From contig OZ244902.1 of the NCBI GenBank assembly GCA_965221635.1, positions 3,162,001 to 3,226,000 of the forward strand: a DNA stretch of 64,000 bases, read 5' to 3'. The DNA comes from JAAXHB01 sp965221635. Lineage in GTDB: Bacteria > Actinomycetota > Acidimicrobiia > Acidimicrobiales > Aldehydirespiratoraceae. Positions 1-6,791 of the stretch are shown piece after piece. The notes under the pieces were generated by a model. That model did no database searches. It saw only the letters and a program-made list of their open reading frames with translations, and was not told where the DNA came from. The position numbers and the translations under genes were made by a program. Each line of letters opens with the position of its first letter. Positions within the stretch are counted from its first letter, which is position 1.

Positions 1-127
1 AAACCGAATGGAAGCCCACCTTGTCACCGAGGCGAACCTGTTCCACCACCTCCTGATAGGCGCGGTGTTCGCTTTCGGCGCTCCAGGGGCGCGCCACGGG
101 GATCTCGTAGAACATTGCGAACTTCAT
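1..127 (-). CDS. Luciferase-like (LLM class) flavin-dependent oxidoreductase, 5' end only
   Basis: Only the first 42 codons lie in the window; the gene runs off the left edge. The N-terminus opens MKFAMFYEIPVARPW, followed by about 20 residues containing E-H-R-A-Y-Q-E-V-V-E-Q and then K-V-G-F-H-S-V. This is the beta-1/alpha-1 opening of bacterial luciferase-like F420- or FMN-dependent monooxygenases, where the first strand ends in an E-x-P segment and the next strand begins G-F-x-S-V/A. The ATG at 127-125 is the only in-frame start nearby. The substrate cannot be inferred from so short a piece. The next gene inward is a methyltransferase on the same strand about 160 bp upstream. The family assignment is fairly secure and the function is open. 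Confidence 0.6.
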   Translation of the reverse strand, partial: MKFAMFYEIPVARPWSAESEHRAYQEVVEQVRLGDKVGFHSV

Positions 128-289
128 GGCGCCATTTCTGTCGGGGTTGGTGGGATCATGCCGGGCCGGTCACACACCAGCATCCGCTTACGGTAAGTGT
201 GCCCGTGCCGAGGTGGGCGGACTCACGGCCAGGCGGGCGCGAACACACGTGGAGTCCGGCAGGCGGCAATTGGTGCGAGTCGGGTGGTG

Positions 290-1084
290 CTAACCCGGTT
301 TGTGGCCGGTCACCGCAATCGATGTTGGGCTGAGCATCACAAAGCCTGGCGTTCGCACCTGCTCAAGGGCTCGGTCGCCGTCGGCTTCGGTGATCACCTC
401 GTACTGCACCAGCATCGGAATGGCCCGCTCCAACGCCAGGAACCACCACTCACCCGACGCCTCGCCGGGGCGCATCGCCCACACGTCGCCTTCCACTTGC
501 AGGTCGCGCAGTCCGAGGTCGCGCATCCACCCCAGGATCCGCACACCCGCGTTGGCGTCGCGCCACTCGTCGTGGGCAGCCCCGGCGATGATCTTGTGAA
601 CAGTGGCGTACGGCTCGGGCAGGGTTTGCTCGGCGAATTCGAGCATGGCGCCGTCCTCGATCACCATCGTGCCGCCCGGCGCCAGGGCGTCCACCAGCTT
701 TGCCATCACCGCCTCACGCTCCGGGAGGTGCTGCAACAACGCACGTGCGTGAATCAGTTGGTAGCCCTCGGCGGGGAGGGCCTCGGTTTGCAAGTCCATT
801 TGCACCACGTCGGTGTTGGCGGGCATGTCCAAGTGGAATCGCAAGTCCACGTCGGCCGAAACCACCCGGCCCCTGTCCCCCACCCGCTCCGCCAGCCAGG
901 CCGACACGGTGCCCTGCCCGGCGCCTGCCTCCAACAGGCAAACGTCACCGTCGGTGGCGTCGAGCGCCTGTGCCACCAGCGGTTCGAGAATGGCGAAGGT
1001 GCGCGGGTCGCGTGCCTCTGCGAGCATGCCCAGGCGGGTTCGCTCAAGTTCCACTTCGTGATCTGGTGTTGAGTACTGCGACAC
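290..1084 (-). CDS. Class I SAM-dependent methyltransferase
   Basis: A 264-residue protein with a Rossmann-type methyltransferase core. Motif I is LLEAGAGQGTVSAWLAERV at about residues 50-68, followed by an acidic strand end (VVSADVDLRF). Motif IV is the loop YQLIHARALLQHLPER, and a post-motif helix contains MAKLVDALAPGGTMVIED. Members of this family transfer the S-adenosylmethionine methyl group to small molecules; the acceptor is not predictable here. The GTG start at 1084 has a GGAG about 5 nt upstream. The gene is divergent from the acyl-CoA dehydrogenase that follows, with about 170 bp between them that must hold both promoters. No operon partner is obvious apart from the flavin oxidoreductase downstream. 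Confidence 0.8.
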   Translation of the reverse strand: MSQYSTPDHEVELERTRLGMLAEARDPRTFAILEPLVAQALDATDGDVCLLEAGAGQGTVSAWLAERVGDRGRVVSADVDLRFHLDMPANTDVVQMDLQTEALPAEGYQLIHARALLQHLPEREAVMAKLVDALAPGGTMVIEDGAMLEFAEQTLPEPYATVHKIIAGAAHDEWRDANAGVRILGWMRDLGLRDLQVEGDVWAMRPGEASGEWWFLALERAIPMLVQYEVITEADGDRALEQVRTPGFVMLSPTSIAVTGHKPG

Positions 1085-1256
1085 GTCGCTCCGATCTTCC
1101 GGTGATGCCCGGATGTTTGCAGATGTTGGTGACCGGTTCGGTGATTGGCCGCCATGGCGGACGGCATCGGGTCACACGGGGGCTGACACGCAAGGGCCGA
1201 TGCGGCAGGCGGATGTAGCCTTCCGGGTTCTGAGAGGTCGCCCCGAGAGGTTGAGC

Positions 1257-2483
1257 GTGAAACACCAAGGCAACCTCGACGACACGCCCGAACAGGCGGA
1301 CTTCCGCAGGCGTGTGCGTGACTGGCACGACCGTCACGCCACGCCCCGCCACCGCAGCCGCCTGTTCGAAGTCCCCATGTACATGGACGAGGCCCGCGCC
1401 AAGGAGTCCTTCGAGGCCGGGCGAACCTGGCAGGCCACGCTGTTCGAGCATGGATGGGCGGGACTCGCCTGGCCCAGCGAATACGGCGGCGGTGGCGGCG
1501 AGCCCTGGCAAACACGGATCTTCTCGGAGGTGGCGTCTCAATACGAGGAATCCGCGGGGTTCCTGGAGGCCTCGATCTCCATGCTTGGGCCCACACTGTT
1601 GCGCCACGGAACCCACGAACAAAAGCGCCGCTTCGTGCCCGGCTTGCTGTCGGCCGAGATGGCGTTTTGTCAGCTCTTCAGCGAACCCGGCGCCGGCAGC
1701 GACCTTGCCTCGCTGGGCACCCGTGCGGTGCTCGACGGCAACGAGTTCGTGGTGAACGGACAAAAGGTGTGGAACTCGCAGGCACAGTTCTGCGACTGGG
1801 GGTTCATGCTGGTGCGCAGCGACCCCGACGCCCCCAAACATCGCGGCATCACCTTCTTGTTGTTGGACATGCGCAGCCCCGGAGTGCAGGCCAGGCCGTT
1901 GGTGCAGATGAACGGCGCCGCCCATTTCAACGAGGTGTTCCTCAGCGACGTGCGGGTGCCGGTGGCAAACGTGGTGGGCGAAATCAACGGCGGCTGGGGG
2001 CCGGCGCGCACCGTGTTGATGAACGAGTCGGCTTTCATCGGCGACCGGCGTGGCGCCACCGTGATGCCGAACCTTGTGGAACTGGCTCGCCGCGGCGGCC
2101 GCCTCCAAGACGAGCGTCTGCGTCAGCGCCTGGCCCGGATCTGGAGCCGTGAGCAGGTGCAACGTTGGATGGGTGAAACGATCCAGCAATCGGTGCGTCG
2201 TGGTGAGGCGCCCGCCATAGAACCCGCGGTGATCAAGCTGTTCGCGGCCGAAACGAGACGCCTCAGCGGTGACCTGGCGGCGGAGCTTGGGGGAATGTCG
2301 ATGGCCGCGGGTGGCGGGGATGCAGCCGAGTGGGCGCGTTTCGAGTTGACGGGCAGGTTCTTGATTTCGATTGGTGGTGGCACCAACGAGGTGATGCGCA
2401 ACAACATCGGCGAGCGTGCGCTGGGCCTGCCCCGCGAGCCTCGCCCCGATCACAACGTCGCCTGGCGCGACACCGCCCGCTGA
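1257..2483 (+). CDS. Acyl-CoA dehydrogenase family protein
   Basis: A flavoprotein that would desaturate an acyl-CoA at C2-C3 and pass electrons to ETF. The three-domain order is visible: an N-terminal helical domain (GLAWPSEYGG), a middle beta domain with the FAD-binding FSEPGAGSDLASL and NGQKVWNSQA segments, and a C-terminal helical domain ending GGGTNEVMRNNIGERALGLP. The frame is open further upstream, but I chose GTG 1257 because GAGAGG lies 7 nt before it and the protein then begins at the usual place. Its 408 residues are normal for the family. It is the first of three consecutive acyl-CoA dehydrogenase genes, so it may work as a heteromeric or sequential enzyme, as in actinobacterial sterol or branched-acid breakdown. 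The substrate is unknown. Confidence 0.88.
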   Translation: MKHQGNLDDTPEQADFRRRVRDWHDRHATPRHRSRLFEVPMYMDEARAKESFEAGRTWQATLFEHGWAGLAWPSEYGGGGGEPWQTRIFSEVASQYEESAGFLEASISMLGPTLLRHGTHEQKRRFVPGLLSAEMAFCQLFSEPGAGSDLASLGTRAVLDGNEFVVNGQKVWNSQAQFCDWGFMLVRSDPDAPKHRGITFLLLDMRSPGVQARPLVQMNGAAHFNEVFLSDVRVPVANVVGEINGGWGPARTVLMNESAFIGDRRGATVMPNLVELARRGGRLQDERLRQRLARIWSREQVQRWMGETIQQSVRRGEAPAIEPAVIKLFAAETRRLSGDLAAELGGMSMAAGGGDAAEWARFELTGRFLISIGGGTNEVMRNNIGERALGLPREPRPDHNVAWRDTAR

Positions 2484-2581
2484 GACTGCTCGCTGACCCC
2501 GTTCGCTGACCGTTTTCGCTGATCCCGCCCGCTGATCCCGCCCGTTGATCCCACCCACCGACCCTGTTCGCTGATCCTGCC
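2478..2581 (+). repeat. Eight-unit 13-bp tandem repeat spanning the stop codon
   Basis: Eight consecutive 13-bp units of the form CGCTGAtCCcgcc run from 2478 to 2581. The first unit contains the last codon and the stop (CGC TGA) of the preceding acyl-CoA dehydrogenase. Units 4 and 5 are identical and the rest differ at a few positions. The array fills almost the whole gap to the next gene's ribosome-binding site (GAGGG at 2582-2586). No coding role is visible, and TGA recurs in several units. Confidence 0.85.
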
Positions 2582-2595
2582 GAGGGCCCGTTGCA

Positions 2596-3774
2596 GTGCT
2601 GACCACCTACAACGAAGACCAGCAAGCCGTGGCGGAGGCGTTCGCCGCGTTCTTCGCCAACGAGTCAGCCACGCCGGTGGTGCGCGCCGCGGCTGCGACG
2701 GGGGTGGGCTTCGATCCCGGGTTGTGGTCGAAGCTGGCAACCACAGGCGCACCGGGCATGGCCGTTTCGGAATCTCTCGGCGGTGGTGGCGCAACCTTGG
2801 TGGACATGGCCGTGGTGGTGAGCGAATGGGGAAAACGAATCGCGCCGGTGCCGCTCGTTGAACACGCAGTGGCCACAAGAGCCCTGGCCGCGGTCGCAGG
2901 GCGCCGGAGTTCGGACAACGCTGCGAAGCACTCCCCCGGTTCCCGCACAAGTCCCGGTGAAGACACCCCAGCCGTGGGTGACGCCGGCAACCACACCCAG
3001 GACCAGGGTGATGTCGGCGTCGGTGACCTTGAAGACCTGGTGGGCAGGCTTGCGGCGGGCGACTTGGTGGCGACGATCGTGTTGGCGCCCTTGGACGGTT
3101 CCCGGCACGCGCCGCTCACTCCGGCCGGGGCGGTGGCCGACGTGGTGGTTGCACATGACGGCGCTGAACTGATGTTGAGCGTGGCTGCGCCGCCGGGTGT
3201 GGCCAGGCCCAACACCGGGGATCTTCCCCTTGCAGACCGCGACCTTTCGGACGCCCAAGCGGTGGCCGACGGCGACGGCGGCAAAGCGGTGTTCGAAGCT
3301 GCCCTCACCGAATGGCGGGCGCTGATGGCAGTGGCTTACGGCGCGATGGCCCAGGAGGTGCTGGACATGGCGGTGGCCTACGTGAAGGAGCGCCACCAGT
3401 TCGGTGTGCCGGTGGGGTCGTTTCAGGCGGTGCAGCACGGCCTGGCCGATGCGGCCACCCGCGTGCAAGGGGCACGGCTTCTGGCCTGGCGGGCGGTGTG
3501 CGCAGTGCAAGCCGGCGACGATGGCGCAGCTCGGCTCGCGGCGATGGCGCTGCTGTTCGCGGCAGAGTCCGCCAGGTTCGCGGCGGATCGTGCGTTGCAG
3601 TACCACGGCGGTTACGGCTACTCCGAGGAGTACGACGTGCAGCTCTACTACCGGCGCGCCGCAGCCTGGATTCTGCAACTCGGCGACCCCGGCCTGGAGT
3701 ACGCACGTCTCGCCGACAGCGACCTCGGCCGCCGCCAAACGGCCACCACCGCACAAGCGCCGAGCCCCGAGTGA
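2596..3774 (+). CDS. Acyl-CoA dehydrogenase family protein (divergent, with a central low-complexity insert)
   Basis: A 392-residue acyl-CoA dehydrogenase-like protein. The C-terminal helical domain is typical: AVAYVKERHQFGVPVGSFQ followed by LQYHGGYGYSEEYDVQLYYRR. The N-terminal domain has a recognisable SLGGGGATLVDMAVVVSEWG. The middle FAD-binding beta domain is reduced. In its place residues about 97-150 are a Ser/Gly/Asp-rich stretch, and the usual T-x-P-x-x-G-S-D motif is missing. In other actinobacteria such partners lacking parts of the active site form heteromers with a catalytic acyl-CoA dehydrogenase; that is an inference here. GTG 2596 follows GAGGG by 9 nt. It lies between two fuller paralogues on the same strand. 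Confidence 0.8.
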   Translation: MLTTYNEDQQAVAEAFAAFFANESATPVVRAAAATGVGFDPGLWSKLATTGAPGMAVSESLGGGGATLVDMAVVVSEWGKRIAPVPLVEHAVATRALAAVAGRRSSDNAAKHSPGSRTSPGEDTPAVGDAGNHTQDQGDVGVGDLEDLVGRLAAGDLVATIVLAPLDGSRHAPLTPAGAVADVVVAHDGAELMLSVAAPPGVARPNTGDLPLADRDLSDAQAVADGDGGKAVFEAALTEWRALMAVAYGAMAQEVLDMAVAYVKERHQFGVPVGSFQAVQHGLADAATRVQGARLLAWRAVCAVQAGDDGAARLAAMALLFAAESARFAADRALQYHGGYGYSEEYDVQLYYRRAAAWILQLGDPGLEYARLADSDLGRRQTATTAQAPSPE

Positions 3775-3792
3775 CCATACGGAGTTGACCTG

Positions 3793-4959
3793 ATGGACTT
3801 TGCGATGCCGGAATCGGCGGAGGCGTTCAGAGCAGAGGTGCGGCGGTTCCTGGCCGATCACGTCACCCCGGAGATGATCGCGGCCACCCGGGACGGCACC
3901 ATTCACTCCCCCGAGCTGCACCGAGCGATCGCCGATCGGGGCTGGCTGGCCGGGGCCGTTCCTGCCGAGCTCGGCGGCGGCGGTCTCAGCCCGTTGGAGT
4001 TGTGCGTGCTGGTGGAGGAACTGCAGCTACACGGCGCGCCCATGGACGCCCTGGGCGTGAACGTGGTGGTGGTGTCGATGATCCTCGAGCACGGCAACGA
4101 GCATTTGCGCACCACCGTGGTTCCGCTCCTGCTCGCCGGGGAAGCACTCGGCTGTTTCGGCTACTCCGAACCCGAATCGGGATCCGACGTGGCCGCGGCG
4201 TCCACCCGGGCCGTGCGCGACGGAGACGAGTGGGTGATCAACGGTTCAAAGATGTGGACAACCATGGCTCACGTCGCCGACTACGTGATGCTGCTCACCC
4301 GCACCGACACTGACAAACCCAAACACCGCGGCCTCACGTTCTTCGTGGTGCCGCTGCACACCACAGGCGTGGAGATCCACCCTGTGGAAACGATGGGCAC
4401 CGAACGCTCAAACGCCACCTTCTACGACAATGTGCGCATCGATGACCAGTGGCGCCTCGGCGACATCGACGGCGGCTGGTCGGTGATGAAGACCGCCCTC
4501 AAGTACGAACGCGGCATCGCCGGAGGCCAGTTTCCCTCACCCGTGGTGATCGACGCGGCCATCGACTGGGCCCGCAACGCCACACGCCCCGACGGCAGCC
4601 GTCCCATCGACGATCCCGTGGTGCGCAAACGCTTGGTGGCGGCCATGATCGACGTGGAGGTGTGCCGCAGTTTCGCCTATCACACGGCGTCGCTGGCCGA
4701 GCAAGGCGTGATGTTCGGCGTGGAGGGTTCCATGACCAAACTGTTCGCGTCGGAGTCCTACAAGAAGCACTGCCGCTGGTTCCTCGACCTCATGGGAACC
4801 GCAGGCCTGGTGAACCACAACGACCCCAACGCCGAGATCGGCGGTCTGATCGAGGAGCATTTCCGCCACGCCCCGGTCACCACGATCTACGGAGGCACCA
4901 GCGAAATCGCCCGCAACCTGGTGGCCGAAGGTCACCTCGGCCTGCCACGAGCCCGCTAG
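3793..4959 (+). CDS. Acyl-CoA dehydrogenase family protein
   Basis: A 388-residue acyl-CoA dehydrogenase. The N-terminal domain includes GWLAGAVPAELGGGGLSPLE. The FAD segment FGYSEPESGSDVAAAS and the substrate strand NGSKMWTTMAHVADYVMLL are intact. The C-terminus holds LFASESYKKHCRW and the closing IYGGTSEIARNLVAEGHLGL. The ATG at 3793 is preceded by GGAG at 3781-3784 and sits 18 nt after the previous stop, so the genes are probably co-transcribed. Together with the upstream paralogue it makes a likely alpha/beta pair. The family function is alpha-beta desaturation of a CoA thioester with ETF as acceptor. The substrate is not evident from the neighbours, which are a tRNA and a purine hydroxylase. 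Confidence 0.88.
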   Translation: MDFAMPESAEAFRAEVRRFLADHVTPEMIAATRDGTIHSPELHRAIADRGWLAGAVPAELGGGGLSPLELCVLVEELQLHGAPMDALGVNVVVVSMILEHGNEHLRTTVVPLLLAGEALGCFGYSEPESGSDVAAASTRAVRDGDEWVINGSKMWTTMAHVADYVMLLTRTDTDKPKHRGLTFFVVPLHTTGVEIHPVETMGTERSNATFYDNVRIDDQWRLGDIDGGWSVMKTALKYERGIAGGQFPSPVVIDAAIDWARNATRPDGSRPIDDPVVRKRLVAAMIDVEVCRSFAYHTASLAEQGVMFGVEGSMTKLFASESYKKHCRWFLDLMGTAGLVNHNDPNAEIGGLIEEHFRHAPVTTIYGGTSEIARNLVAEGHLGLPRAR

Positions 4960-5024
4960 GGGCACACGATCCAAAGAGCCGCACACGGGCGCTGAGCCCG
5001 GCCACAGGCGACGTGGCGACCGGC

Positions 5025-5068
5025 GCCGACTACTGCCGACCGTGTCGACTTCCGCCGACTGCTGCCGA
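5025..5068 (+). repeat. Two copies of a 15-bp repeat upstream of the tRNA
   Basis: GCCGACTACTGCCGA at 5025-5039 and GCCGACTGCTGCCGA at 5054-5068 differ at one base and start 29 bp apart. They lie in the 150-bp spacer between the acyl-CoA dehydrogenase stop and the tRNA-Pro gene. Confidence 0.6.
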
Positions 5069-5109
5069 GCGGTGACCTGCGGAGATGCGGTAGTAGCCTC
5101 CCCAAAGCC

Positions 5110-5183
5110 CGGGACGTGGCGCAGGTTGGAAGCGCGCCTGCTTTGGGAGCAGGAGGTCGCCGGTTCAAATCCGGCCGTCCCGA
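5110..5183 (+). tRNA. tRNA-Pro (UGG anticodon)
   Basis: A full cloverleaf can be folded by eye. The acceptor stem CGGGACG (5110-5116) pairs with CGTCCCG (5176-5182). The D stem is GCGC (5119-5122) with GCGC (5132-5135). The anticodon stem is CCTGC (5137-5141) with GCAGG, and its loop TTTGGGA has anticodon TGG at 5144-5146. The T arm is GCCGG-TTCAAAT-CCGGC. A5183 is the discriminator base. CCA is not encoded. The next start codon (5202) is only 18 nt downstream. Confidence 0.95.
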
Positions 5184-5201
5184 CAACCACAAGAGACATC
5201 C

Positions 5202-6791
5202 ATGACCGAACTTCACGAATCTCAGCGTCGATTTCAACCCATAGCGCGCTACGTGGCCCCAACGTCGCTGGATCACGCCTTGGAGGAGCTTGCCTCGGCG
5301 GGATCGGCAGCACGGGCGGTTGCGGGAGGCACCGACTTGCTGTTGGAGCTGAGCCGCGGCGCCCGCCAAGGGGTAAACACCCTGGTTGATCTGAGCGTGC
5401 TTCACGGCCTCAACACGATCACCGCCCACAACGGTCGTGTCGAGTTGGGCCCGCTGGTCACCCACGGCGACGTTGTTGCGGATCCGTTGCTTACCGAAGC
5501 GGCGCTGCCGTTGGCGCAGGCGTGCCTGGAGGTGGGCGGCCCGCAACTTCGCAACCGGGCCACCGTGGTGGGAAACATCGTCACCGCCAGCCCCGCCAAC
5601 GACACGCTCTCGGTGTTGTACGCGCTCGACGCTCAGGTGACCGTGGTCTCCCTATCCGGTGAGCGCACAATGCCGATATCGCAGTTCGTCACCGGGTTTC
5701 GCACCACCGCGCTGCAACCCCACGAACTGGTCACCAAGATCTCCTTCGACCGGCTCGGCGGGCGCCGCCGTGGGGTGTTCGTGAAACTTGGTTTGCGACG
5801 CGCGCAGGCGATCTCGGTGGTACACGCCTGTGTGGTGGTTCAAACCGACCCCGACGGCGCAGTAACCGATCTGGTGGTGGCGCTGGGAAGTGTCGGCCCC
5901 ACCATCGTGATCGCCGAGGCCGCCGCGCAAGTCGCCATGGGCAGGTCTTTGACCGACGAGAGCCTCCCGGCCGAGGTGGGCGCAGCGGCGCGCCGGTCGG
6001 TGAGCCCGATCGACGACGTTCGCTCCACGGCGCAATATCGATCCCATGCCACCGCGGTGGTGGTGGAACGGGCGATCCGCGCACTAGCCGCCGGAACCGA
6101 AGCCGCGACCTGGCCTGCGCATCCGCCCCGCCTGATGGCCGCCGGCGGGGCGTCGTCCGGCGGGGCAGCCCAACAGTCAACGCTTGCCGGTCACGTCACC
6201 GACGCCGACGAGGTCACCGTCACCGTGAACGGACAGACCCGCAGCGCCGCAAACGCCGCGGGGCGCACCTTGCTGGACTGGCTGCGTTTCGACCTTGGCC
6301 TCACCGGCACCAAGGAGGGCTGCGCCGAGGGAGAGTGCGGGGCTTGCACCGTGCATCTCAACGGCAAGGCGGTGCTGGCGTGCCTGGTTCCCGCGGCGCG
6401 AGTGGCCGGAGCCTCGCTCACCACCATCGAAGGCATCGCCCCCGCAGGAACCAGCCCCGCGGGAACCACCCCGACAGTCACCGACGGCACAGCTTCCAGT
6501 GGCGCTACAAGTGACGCGGGCACAGGTGAAGGGGCAAGCCTGCATCCGGTTCAGCGGGCTCTGGCGGACTGTGGTGGCGTGCAGTGCGGGTTCTGCACCC
6601 CCGGGTTCGTGATGAGCGCGGTGATGCTCGCCCGGGAATGCCCACAGCCCAGCCGTGCCCAGGCAGAGTTGGCCTTGTCGGGCAACTTGTGTCGCTGCAC
6701 CGGCTACTACTCGATCATCGAGGCCGTCACAGGCGGGTTGGCCGACAGCACCGGCCCGGCAACCCCGTCGAGCCGGGTGGTGGCGCCATGA
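5202..6791 (+). CDS. Xanthine dehydrogenase-type hydroxylase, fused FAD-binding and [2Fe-2S] subunit
   Basis: A 529-residue fusion of two subunits of the molybdenum hydroxylase family that are usually separate. Residues about 15-300 are the FAD-binding subunit (CoxM/XdhB type), with AVAGGTDLLLELSRG, LRNRATVVGNIVTASPANDT and VKLGLRRAQAISVV. Residues about 335-515 are the ferredoxin-like [2Fe-2S] subunit (CoxS/XdhC type). Its plant-type cluster is CAEGECGACTVHLNG plus C-L-V, and its second cluster is CGFCTPGF with NLCRCTGYYSI. The FAD-first order and an Ala/Thr/Gly-rich insert of about 35 residues between the two cluster domains are unusual. It would carry electrons from the molybdopterin subunit to NAD or another acceptor. 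The stop overlaps the next start (ATGA), so the two are coupled. The start has only a weak AGAGA ribosome-binding site just after the tRNA. Confidence 0.88.
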   Translation: MTELHESQRRFQPIARYVAPTSLDHALEELASAGSAARAVAGGTDLLLELSRGARQGVNTLVDLSVLHGLNTITAHNGRVELGPLVTHGDVVADPLLTEAALPLAQACLEVGGPQLRNRATVVGNIVTASPANDTLSVLYALDAQVTVVSLSGERTMPISQFVTGFRTTALQPHELVTKISFDRLGGRRRGVFVKLGLRRAQAISVVHACVVVQTDPDGAVTDLVVALGSVGPTIVIAEAAAQVAMGRSLTDESLPAEVGAAARRSVSPIDDVRSTAQYRSHATAVVVERAIRALAAGTEAATWPAHPPRLMAAGGASSGGAAQQSTLAGHVTDADEVTVTVNGQTRSAANAAGRTLLDWLRFDLGLTGTKEGCAEGECGACTVHLNGKAVLACLVPAARVAGASLTTIEGIAPAGTSPAGTTPTVTDGTASSGATSDAGTGEGASLHPVQRALADCGGVQCGFCTPGFVMSAVMLARECPQPSRAQAELALSGNLCRCTGYYSIIEAVTGGLADSTGPATPSSRVVAP

